64,000 nucleotides of DNA from positions 28,127 to 92,126 of the forward strand of contig CAYPFY010000014.1 in NCBI GenBank assembly GCA_964410105.1, in the 5' to 3' direction. The notes below the pieces were generated by a model. That model saw nothing but the letters and a program-made list of their open reading frames with translations. It ran no database searches and was not told the origin of the DNA. This document shows positions 34,598-41,315 of this stretch, piece by piece. Numbering within the stretch: position 1 is the stretch's first letter; each line of letters begins with the position of its first letter. The position numbers were made by a program, and so were the translations under genes. Origin of the DNA: CAYPFY01 sp964410105 (GTDB lineage Bacteria; Bacteroidota; Ignavibacteria; UBA10030; SZUA-254).

Positions 34598-34978
34598 ATG
34601 ACTAAAGACGAAGAATGGCGCAAGGTGTTGACCCCGATACAGTATGAGGTCACACGCCGCAAAGGGACGGAGCCCGCATTCACCGGCGAGTACTGGGATA
34701 ACCACGATCCCGGCATCTACCGGTGCGTCTGTTGCGGGACGGTGCTCTTTAATTCCGGAACGAAATTTGACTCTGGCACGGGGTGGCCCAGCTTCTGGGC
34801 CCCGGTGGATGCCGGGGCCATCGAGCAGACGTCCGATTCATCCCACGGCATGAGGAGGACCGAAGTTCTGTGCAAGAAATGCGGGGCCCACCTCGGCCAT
34901 CTCTTCGACGACGGTCCCCGGCCCACAGGTTTGCGGTATTGCGTTAATTCAGCCTCCCTGAAATTCATCAAGGAATGA
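34598..34978 (+). CDS. msrB: Peptide-methionine (R)-S-oxide reductase
   Basis: Repairs methionine-R-sulfoxide in proteins using thioredoxin. 126 aa, a single MsrB domain. Two zinc CxxC pairs are present (CVCC and CKKC), and the catalytic cysteine is in RYCVNSASLKF. FDSGTGWPSFW and HLGHLFDDGP are diagnostic. ATG 34598 is preferred to an upstream in-frame start because it begins the domain directly. No signal peptide, so cytosolic. It is followed 3 nt later by the second YdcF gene. Confidence 0.96.
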   Translation: MTKDEEWRKVLTPIQYEVTRRKGTEPAFTGEYWDNHDPGIYRCVCCGTVLFNSGTKFDSGTGWPSFWAPVDAGAIEQTSDSSHGMRRTEVLCKKCGAHLGHLFDDGPRPTGLRYCVNSASLKFIKE

Positions 34979-34981
34979 ACG

Positions 34982-35764
34982 ATGCTTTTCCTGGCAAGAA
35001 AATTCGTTGCTCCTCTCTTCTTCCCCCTCACTCTCTCCGTCGAATTCATCGCGCTCGGCTTGCTGCTTATCTTCATGCGGCGTCAGACCGCCGGCAGGCT
35101 TCTCTCCCTCCTGGGCCTGGCCATCCTTGTTGTTGCTAGTCTCAGGATCAGCGCGAACGCGTTTCTCATGCCCCTCGAATCACGATACCCGGCTCTCGAC
35201 ATCGAGTCGTCACGGAATCTTCCGGAGGACTTGAGAAATGTCAGGTGGGTTGTCGTCCTCGGAGGGGGAAGCTCCTCCGATCCCCGCTGCCCCGTGACGA
35301 GCCGCGTCACCCCTACATCTCTCGTGCGCCTCGCCGAGGGGATACGCCTCCAGAGGATTTTCCCGGGGAGCAAGCTTATCGTCTCGGGGGGAAGCGTCTA
35401 CGATACGACTACCGACGCGTACGCCATGGAAAGGGTAGCCCTGGCTCTCGGCGTGAATAAGGATGATATCGTCGCGGAATCCGAGTCCAAGGATACGGAC
35501 GATCAGGCGCGGCTCCTCGCGCCCCTCGTCCGGCGCGATCAGTTCATCCTCGTCACCTCGGCCTCCCATATGCCGCGCGCCGTTCAGCTCTTTTCGAAGC
35601 TCGGCATGCATCCCGTCCCGGCTCCGACAGATTTTTCGGCCAAGGAGGCAATCGGGCTCAGGCCGAGTTCCATCTACCCGACGACGGAGGCGCTCGGAAA
35701 GTCGGAGAGAGCAGCCTATGAATACCTCGGCGAATTCTGGTCGCTGATCCGGGGAAAGATTTAA
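34982..35764 (+). CDS. YdcF/ElyC/SanA family (DUF218) membrane protein, copy 2
   Basis: 260-aa paralogue of the protein at 30534-31298, with two N-terminal membrane helices and a DUF218 domain (VRWVVVLGGGSSSD, RLAEGIRLQRIFPGSKLIVSGG, SASHMPRAVQLFSKLGMHPVPAPTDF). Both copies share the whole domain order and many identical blocks, so a local duplication is likely. Role in envelope polymer metabolism is inferred from the family. It is cotranscribed with msrB. A promoter for aroF starts 3 nt after the stop. Confidence 0.88.
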   Translation: MLFLARKFVAPLFFPLTLSVEFIALGLLLIFMRRQTAGRLLSLLGLAILVVASLRISANAFLMPLESRYPALDIESSRNLPEDLRNVRWVVVLGGGSSSDPRCPVTSRVTPTSLVRLAEGIRLQRIFPGSKLIVSGGSVYDTTTDAYAMERVALALGVNKDDIVAESESKDTDDQARLLAPLVRRDQFILVTSASHMPRAVQLFSKLGMHPVPAPTDFSAKEAIGLRPSSIYPTTEALGKSERAAYEYLGEFWSLIRGKI

Positions 35765-35767
35765 ACC

Positions 35768-35798
35768 TTGATTTTGTCCGTGCTCTTTCCTATACTCA
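35768..35798 (+). promoter_or_regulatory. Candidate promoter for the aroF leader
   Basis: TTG at 35768-35770, a 20-nt spacer, TATACTCA at 35791-35798. Spacing and TA match the others; the last four bases diverge. Transcription would begin very near the leader ATG, leaving almost no 5' UTR. Confidence 0.5.
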
Positions 35799-35803
35799 AC
35801 CAC

Positions 35804-35869
35804 ATGCATGCCGTAAAGTTTTCATACCGGTACTATTCGCCGGGGCCTCCGGCAGGGGCCCGTCCGTAG
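35804..35869 (+). CDS. Phe/Tyr-rich attenuation leader peptide of aroF
   Basis: A 21-codon frame with ATG 35804 and TAG 35867-35869. Residues 5-12 read KFSYRYYS, so one Phe and three Tyr codons occur within six codons, as expected of a leader sensing aromatic amino-acid supply. It lies 84 nt before the DAHP synthase gene and just upstream of a terminator and an alternative antiterminator pairing. There is no clear Shine-Dalgarno; initiation may be near-leaderless. Too short for normal gene finding. Confidence 0.7.
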   Translation: MHAVKFSYRYYSPGPPAGARP

Positions 35870-35903
35870 GGACGGGATCAGCTTTTCAACAATAACCCTG
35901 CCG
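35843..35903 (+). promoter_or_regulatory. Antiterminator of the aroF attenuator
   Basis: Segment 2, CGGCAGGG (35850-35857), is an exact copy of the 3' arm of the terminator and can pair over 8 bp with the terminator's 5' arm CCCTGCCG (35896-35903). Segment 1, GGGCC (35843-35847), can instead pair with GGCCC (35857-35861), occluding segment 2. Segment 2 begins 13 nt after the last Tyr codon, the distance at which a ribosome stalled there leaves it free, while a ribosome at the TAG (35867) covers it. Confidence 0.7.
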
Positions 35904-35924
35904 CCGACCCGGCAGGGTTTTTTT
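35896..35924 (+). terminator. Attenuator terminator before aroF
   Basis: Perfect 8-bp stem CCCTGCCG (35896-35903) / CGGCAGGG (35910-35917), loop CCGACC, followed at once by seven T (35918-35924). It lies in the leader, 28 nt before the aroF ATG, so it acts as an attenuator rather than an end-of-operon terminator. Confidence 0.9.
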
Positions 35925-35952
35925 ATGGCCCGCAAGGGCCCAGGAGTTCTCG

Positions 35953-36978
35953 ATGATCATCGTCATGGAATCTCGCGCCACCCAGGAGGACGTTCAGAAT
36001 GTCCTCGAGCGGATTGAAAAACTGGGACTCAAACCGCATCTTTCACGCGGCACGGAGAGGACCATCATCGGCGTCATTGGCGATGAGAGGCTCATCAACC
36101 GGGAACAGCTCTCCCTACTCCCCCATGTCGAAAACGTCATCCCCGTCCTCAAACCGTATAAGCTGGCAAGCCGTGAATTTCAGCCGGCGAATTCGATCGT
36201 CGATGTGGCGGGCGTGAAGGTCGGAGGGGAAGAGGTCGTCATCATGGCGGGGCCCTGTTCCGTCGAGTCGGAAGATCAGCTCATGTCGACCGCCCAGGCG
36301 GTCAAATCGGCCGGCGCCACGCTGCTCCGGGGCGGCGCCTATAAGCCCCGGACAAGCCCTTATGCCTTTCAGGGGCTTGGTGAGGACGGACTAAAGATCC
36401 TGGCAAAAGCGAGGGAAGCAACAGGTCTGGGGATCGTCACCGAGGTCATGGAATCCTCCGAAGTGGAGCTGGTCGCGGAGTACGCCGACCTCCTGCAGGT
36501 GGGGGCCCGGAACATGCAGAACACAAAACTCCTCCGCTCTTTGTCGAAGCTGGCCAAGCCGGTCCTTTTGAAGAGAAATTTTTCCGCGACCCTCAACGAG
36601 TTCCTGATGAGCGCCGAGTATCTTCTCTCCGGCGGGAATAGCCGAGTCATTCTCTGCGAGAGGGGAATACGGACGTTCGTCGAATACTCCCGGAATACGC
36701 TCGATCTCAATATCGTCCCCGCGGTCAAACTTCTCTCGCACCTTCCGATCATCGTCGATCCGAGCCACGGGACGGGACGTCATGATCTGATCCTCCCGAT
36801 GAGCCGCGCGGCAATCGCGGCCGGCGCCGATGGCCTGATCATCGAAGTGCATCCCAGGCCCGATGAGGCGTATTCGGACGGCGACCAGTCTCTCACTCCC
36901 GCGACTTTCCGCGAACTTATGAGCGACGTCGGGAAAATCTCGCGTGCCGTCGGGCGGCGCCTGAAAGTTACGCCCTAG
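35953..36978 (+). CDS. aroF: 3-deoxy-7-phosphoheptulonate synthase (DAHP synthase, type I beta)
   Basis: First enzyme of the shikimate pathway: phosphoenolpyruvate plus erythrose 4-phosphate. 341 aa. Residues ~1-70 form the ferredoxin-like regulatory domain of the Thermotoga-type enzyme (MIIVMESRATQEDVQNVLER), which mediates Tyr/Phe feedback in that group. The barrel follows with MAGPCSVES, RGGAYKPRTSPYAFQGLG, and the DPSHGTGRHD motif. Expression is predicted to be controlled by the upstream attenuator that senses Tyr/Phe, so both enzyme and gene would answer to the same end products. It is a single gene, not in an aro cluster. Confidence 0.95.
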   Translation: MIIVMESRATQEDVQNVLERIEKLGLKPHLSRGTERTIIGVIGDERLINREQLSLLPHVENVIPVLKPYKLASREFQPANSIVDVAGVKVGGEEVVIMAGPCSVESEDQLMSTAQAVKSAGATLLRGGAYKPRTSPYAFQGLGEDGLKILAKAREATGLGIVTEVMESSEVELVAEYADLLQVGARNMQNTKLLRSLSKLAKPVLLKRNFSATLNEFLMSAEYLLSGGNSRVILCERGIRTFVEYSRNTLDLNIVPAVKLLSHLPIIVDPSHGTGRHDLILPMSRAAIAAGADGLIIEVHPRPDEAYSDGDQSLTPATFRELMSDVGKISRAVGRRLKVTP

Positions 36979-37038
36979 GCCCGAACCGCCCCCGGGTCCG
37001 AGCTCCGCGTGCGATCGACCGGCATCCCCGCCACGATC

Positions 37039-37069
37039 TTGATTTTAAAGCATCAAATATGTACGTTGC
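37039..37069 (+). promoter_or_regulatory. Weak FCB-type promoter for the glcD cluster
   Basis: TTG at 37039-37041, 20-nt spacer, TACGTTGC at 37062-37069, with two mismatches in the -7 box. It lies 26 nt before the glcD ATG. Confidence 0.45.
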
Positions 37070-37094
37070 TCCAGCCTGAACAGGAAAACGCGGG

Positions 37095-38546
37095 ATGGAC
37101 GCTTCCATATTGAAGAAGCTGAGGGAGATTGTGGGAGCGGAAAATGTCCTCGATTCTCCTGAATCACGCATTGCCTACTCTTACGACGCGACGGCGATGA
37201 GGCCGCAAATGCCGGCCGCAGCCGTCGTCCCTTCCACGCCGGAACAGATCTCACAGATTCTTACGCTTGCGAACGAGGAGAAATTCCCGGTCGTCCCCCG
37301 CGGCTCCGGCACAGGCCTCAGCGGCGGCGCGCTCCCGATGGAGAATTCAATCGTCCTCCTCACCAACCACTGGAGCCGGATTCTCGACATTGATGAGGAA
37401 AACCACACCGTGATGGTGGAACCGGGTGTTATCACCGGACACCTCCATGCGGCGGTCGAAAAGCGGGGATTCCTTTACCCCCCGGATCCCGGCAGTTCGA
37501 GTATCTGTACGCTCGGGGGGAATGTGGCCGAGAATTCCGGAGGGTTGCGCGGACTGAAGTATGGAGTGACAAAAAACTATGTCCTCGGGCTGGAAGTGAT
37601 TCTTCCGACAGGAGAGATTCTCACCACCGGGGGTAAGTCGGTGAAGGATGTCGCTGGATATGATCTCAAGAGCATCCTCGTGGGATCCGAAGGCACTCTC
37701 GGCATTTTCACAAAAATCCTGCTAAAAATCATACCGAGACCCGAGTTTTCGCGGACGATGCTGGCCTCATTTTCTTCCATGGATGACGCCGCAAGGAGCG
37801 TGTCGGCGGTGATAAGCGCCAGGATCACCCCCGCCATGCTGGAGTTCCTCGATAATACGACGATCCGCTGCGTCGAGGACTATACCCGCATGGGCCTCCC
37901 GGTGGAAAGCGCCGCAATCCTGCTTGTCGAGGTCGACGGCAGGCGCCAGGTCGTCGAAGAGGATGCAGCCCTGATCGAGGGGATCTTCAGGCAGCATCAC
38001 GCCACCTCCCTCACTGTCGCGGGAAGCGAAGCGGAAGCCCTGAGGCTCAAAACGGCGCGGCGTTCGGCCTTCACTTCTCTTGCCCGCGTGAAGCCGACAA
38101 CGATCATGGAAGACGTGGCTGTGCCGCGGGCAGATCTCTCCCGCCTGGTGGCCCGGATCGACGAGATCGGCAGGAAGAACGGCGTGGCAATCGGAAACTT
38201 CGGCCACGCGGGGGACGGAAATCTTCACCCGAATTATCTCACCAATGAACGGGACCCGGTGGAATTTGCGAGGGCCGAAAAGACCGTGTTCGAGGTGGAG
38301 GAGGCTGCCATTGAAATGGGGGGGACCATCACCGGCGAGCATGGCGTCGGCCTCTACAAGAAGCGGCTTCTGGAAAAAATGGTCGGGTCGGCGTCGGTGA
38401 CTATGATGCGGACGCTCAAAGGGCTCATGGACCCGAATAATATTCTCAACCCGGGAAAGGTTTTTGACATCAGACCCCGGTGCGAGGGGCCGCTGCCGAG
38501 GGACAGGGAACAGATCAAAAAATTCGAGGAGGTCGCGTGGATCTGA
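37095..38546 (+). CDS. glcD: FAD-binding oxidoreductase, glycolate oxidase subunit GlcD-like
   Basis: 483-aa flavoprotein with an FAD_binding_4 (PCMH) domain at ~40-215 and FAD-oxidase_C after it. FPVVPRGSGTGLSGGALP, DPGSSSICTLGGNVAENSGG, GHAGDGNLHPNYLT and GEHGVGLYKKRLL are conserved. It oxidises a 2-hydroxy acid such as glycolate or D-lactate; the substrate is not defined. Its Fe-S partner GlcF-like gene lies 1.4 kb downstream on the same strand with two unrelated genes between. A GlcE subunit is not seen. Confidence 0.9.
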   Translation: MDASILKKLREIVGAENVLDSPESRIAYSYDATAMRPQMPAAAVVPSTPEQISQILTLANEEKFPVVPRGSGTGLSGGALPMENSIVLLTNHWSRILDIDEENHTVMVEPGVITGHLHAAVEKRGFLYPPDPGSSSICTLGGNVAENSGGLRGLKYGVTKNYVLGLEVILPTGEILTTGGKSVKDVAGYDLKSILVGSEGTLGIFTKILLKIIPRPEFSRTMLASFSSMDDAARSVSAVISARITPAMLEFLDNTTIRCVEDYTRMGLPVESAAILLVEVDGRRQVVEEDAALIEGIFRQHHATSLTVAGSEAEALRLKTARRSAFTSLARVKPTTIMEDVAVPRADLSRLVARIDEIGRKNGVAIGNFGHAGDGNLHPNYLTNERDPVEFARAEKTVFEVEEAAIEMGGTITGEHGVGLYKKRLLEKMVGSASVTMMRTLKGLMDPNNILNPGKVFDIRPRCEGPLPRDREQIKKFEEVAWI

Positions 38547-38589
38547 GGCCGAAGAGATTCCTGCCAAATCCTCCTCGCACCTTGACCCT

Positions 38590-39267
38590 ATGGGCACTGT
38601 AAACACGCTAAGATCGGCACTCGTCCATAAAGTTCTGGAGCCGCGGCGCGCACTGTCGGATAAACACCCCACCCTGATACTTCTCCATGGCCGCGGCGCG
38701 AACGAGGAGGATCTCCTCGGTCTGGCCGAGTATCTCGATGAGCGGCTCATGACCATCAGCGCCCGGGCCCCGTTCTCCTTCCCGTTCGGAGGGGGCTTTA
38801 CATGGTATGAGATCCTCGAAGTCGGGAAGCCGGAACCGAAGATGTTTGCCGAAAGCTTCTCGCTTCTTTTGAAATTCTTCGACGATGTGAAGAAGAATTA
38901 CCCGGTCGACCCCGCAAAGGTCTTTTTCGGAGGGTTCAGCATGGGGGCGATCATGTCGTTTGCCGTCGCGCTCACCCACCCGGATCTCGTCGCCGGCGTG
39001 GCAGCCAATAGCGGGCTTATCACCGAAGGGGCCGGCCTCACGTACGCGTGGGACCAGATAAAGGGAAAACCGTTTTTTGTGGCGCACGGAAAATATGACC
39101 CGGTCATCCCCGTGGCATTCGCCCAAAGGGCGCGCGAGCTCCTTGTGAAAGCTCATGCCCAGGTTACTTACCGCGAGTATGAAATGCAGCACCAGATCAG
39201 CGAGGAGAGCCTCAATGATCTCATGAAATGGTTCACCCAACGGCTCGACGGGTCCTCGGAGCACTGA
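38590..39267 (+). CDS. Carboxylesterase/phospholipase, alpha/beta hydrolase
   Basis: 225-aa cytosolic serine hydrolase of the phospholipase/carboxylesterase (Abhydrolase_2) family. The oxyanion region is LLHGRGANEEDLLGLAEYL, the nucleophile Ser is in GGFSMGAIMS, the acid in HGKYDPVIPV and the histidine in EMQHQISEESL. ATG 38590 is used; the frame opens further upstream inside glcD but without a plausible start. Substrate unknown. It lies within the glcD-glcF cluster. Confidence 0.88.
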   Translation: MGTVNTLRSALVHKVLEPRRALSDKHPTLILLHGRGANEEDLLGLAEYLDERLMTISARAPFSFPFGGGFTWYEILEVGKPEPKMFAESFSLLLKFFDDVKKNYPVDPAKVFFGGFSMGAIMSFAVALTHPDLVAGVAANSGLITEGAGLTYAWDQIKGKPFFVAHGKYDPVIPVAFAQRARELLVKAHAQVTYREYEMQHQISEESLNDLMKWFTQRLDGSSEH

Positions 39268-39286
39268 CGGTGGATATGGATGTCGC

Positions 39287-39961
39287 ATGATACCCCTCCG
39301 GGATACAAACCCTTCTGAAACGGTTCCTTTCATTAACTATGCCCTCATCGCCGCCAACATCGCGGCATTTCTCTTTGAAACTTCCCTCGGAAAGGGACTG
39401 AACGATTTCATCGCAACCTTCGGCCTCGTGCCCGCTCAGTTTTCCGCCGATCTGGAATCACGGCAAATCGGGCTTTCAACCATCATCCCCATTTTCACCT
39501 CGATGTTTCTCCACGCGGGATGGCTGCATGTGGCCGGTAACATGCTCTTCCTCTACATTTTTGGCGACAACGTGGAAGACAGGTTCGGGCACGGCAAGTA
39601 CCTGGGATTCTATCTTCTCTCGGGGGCGGCGGCCGCCCTCACACAGGCCCTCGTCAATCCGCATTCGGAGGTTCCCATGGTCGGGGCGAGCGGCGCTATC
39701 GCCGGGGTGCTCGGAGCCTACGTGTTCATGTTCCCGACGGCGAAAGTGGCGACTCTCATCCCCATTTTCTTCTTCTTCCAGATCGTTGAACTCCCCGCGT
39801 ATATGTTTCTGGGGATCTGGTTTCTGATACAGGCATTGAGCGGATTGTTTGCCCTGAGAATAGCAGCCGACGCCGGGGGAGTAGCGTGGTGGGCTCATAT
39901 CGGCGGATTCGCCGCCGGAGCGATTCTCTTCCCTTTTCTCAAAAAACCGCGATGGCGCTGA
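39287..39961 (+). CDS. Rhomboid family intramembrane serine protease
   Basis: 224-aa polytopic protein with about six helices. HAGWLHVAGNMLFLYIFGDNVED contains the HxxxN loop before helix 2, the nucleophile Ser is in MVGASGAIAGVLGAY, and the catalytic His is in WWAHIGGFAAG. Rhomboids cut substrates within the membrane. The stop overlaps the start of glcF by 10 nt, so these two are co-expressed; a functional link to glycolate oxidation is not obvious. Confidence 0.93.
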   Translation: MIPLRDTNPSETVPFINYALIAANIAAFLFETSLGKGLNDFIATFGLVPAQFSADLESRQIGLSTIIPIFTSMFLHAGWLHVAGNMLFLYIFGDNVEDRFGHGKYLGFYLLSGAAAALTQALVNPHSEVPMVGASGAIAGVLGAYVFMFPTAKVATLIPIFFFFQIVELPAYMFLGIWFLIQALSGLFALRIAADAGGVAWWAHIGGFAAGAILFPFLKKPRWR

Positions 39962-41232
39962 ACGTCCGGTCTCACATCGATGAGGTGTTGCACCATTGTA
40001 TACACTGCGGCATGTGCCTCCCGGTCTGCCCGACCTATGTCCTGACCGGCCGGGAGCAATCGTCCCCGCGCGGTCGCATCCGCCTCATCCGCTCGGTCCT
40101 CGACGGCTCGCTCCCCGTCAGCGAGAATTTTTCCGACGAAATGTACTTCTGCCTCGATTGCCAGGCATGCCAGACAGCCTGCCCCGCCGGGGTGCATTAC
40201 GGCGAGCTCGTGGAAGAGGCGCGCGATATCATAGCAGAGTCGGGGAAGGAACCCCTGCTTGTCCGCTTGGTAAAAAAAGCCTTCCTCCGCGTCCTTGCCT
40301 CTCCGTCGATGATGAAACTCACAGGAAGGCTGTTGAGGCTTTATGGGTCGACAGTGAGGGATGCCATCGACCAGTCGGGCATTCTCGCCCTCGTTCCCGG
40401 CCTGCGGGAAAAACATCAGCTGCTTCCAAGGGCGGGCCGTCCCTTCGATGAGACCACGCCGCGGGCCATAGGGCCCCGGGGGCCTAAGCGACATCGTCTC
40501 GGATTTCTCTCCGGCTGCATTATGAATATCAGCTTCCCCGAGATTCACCGCGACGCGGTCGAGGTGCTCTCCGCTGCGGGAGCCGAGATTCTGATCCCGG
40601 CCGGGCAAGTCTGCTGCGGATCCCTCCACGGCCATAATGGCGAGACCCGTATGGCCAGAAAACTTGCGAGGGCGAACATCGACCTGTTCTCGAAGCTCGA
40701 TATCGACGCTCTTGTGGTCGACTCGGCTGGATGCGCCGCCTTTCTGAAAGAATACGGGAAAATTTTCGAGGATGATCCGGAGTACGCCGGGCAGGCCCGC
40801 GAGCTTTCCGGAAAGGTGAGGGAGATAACGGAATTCCTTGGAGCGACAGGGCTCCCCGGTTCGCTCCGGCCGCTGAACCTGAACGTTACCTACCACGATG
40901 CATGCCACCTCGTCCACTCTCAGAAGATTAGCCGGGAACCGAGGAAGGTGATATGCTCCATACCGGGAGTCCGTTTCAGCGAAATGCCCGAATCGACCTG
41001 GTGCTGCGGCAGCGCCGGGCTTTACAATGTCCTCAGGTTCAGAGATTCGATGAAGATGCTTGAACGGAAGATCTCAAACCTCGGTTCCACGCGCGCCGAT
41101 GTGGTTGCCACGGCTAATCCCGGATGCCACATCCAGATTGAGTACGGAATCAGGAAGTTCGGCCTTGCGATGCGGGTGATGCATCCGGTAAGCCTTGTCA
41201 GGATGGCGATGAGCGGATCGGAAATCCAGTGA
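39952..41232 (+). CDS. glcF: (Fe-S)-binding protein, glycolate oxidase subunit GlcF-like
   Basis: 426 aa. Two [4Fe-4S] motifs (CIHCGMCLPVCPTY and CLDCQACQTACPAGV) and two CCG domains (GCIMNISFPEIHRDAVEVL, CCGSLHGHNGE, and YHDACHLVHSQKI, WCCGSAGLYNVL). It takes electrons from the GlcD-like flavoprotein and passes them on. ATG 39952 gives the typical start and overlaps the rhomboid gene; an upstream in-frame start has no counterpart in the family. Confidence 0.92.
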   Translation: MALNVRSHIDEVLHHCIHCGMCLPVCPTYVLTGREQSSPRGRIRLIRSVLDGSLPVSENFSDEMYFCLDCQACQTACPAGVHYGELVEEARDIIAESGKEPLLVRLVKKAFLRVLASPSMMKLTGRLLRLYGSTVRDAIDQSGILALVPGLREKHQLLPRAGRPFDETTPRAIGPRGPKRHRLGFLSGCIMNISFPEIHRDAVEVLSAAGAEILIPAGQVCCGSLHGHNGETRMARKLARANIDLFSKLDIDALVVDSAGCAAFLKEYGKIFEDDPEYAGQARELSGKVREITEFLGATGLPGSLRPLNLNVTYHDACHLVHSQKISREPRKVICSIPGVRFSEMPESTWCCGSAGLYNVLRFRDSMKMLERKISNLGSTRADVVATANPGCHIQIEYGIRKFGLAMRVMHPVSLVRMAMSGSEIQ

Positions 41233-41315
41233 GTATCCGGCCCATGTCCGGCCCCCCCCTCTTGCGGAAGTGCGCTTTCGCGGCGGGCTGAGTTTTGTCA
41301 ACCCAAGGAGGTAGT

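Noticed and set aside
41295..41315. TTG 41295 as start of the BNR protein
   Set aside because: ATG 41316 has AAGGAGG directly upstream and starts the signal peptide.
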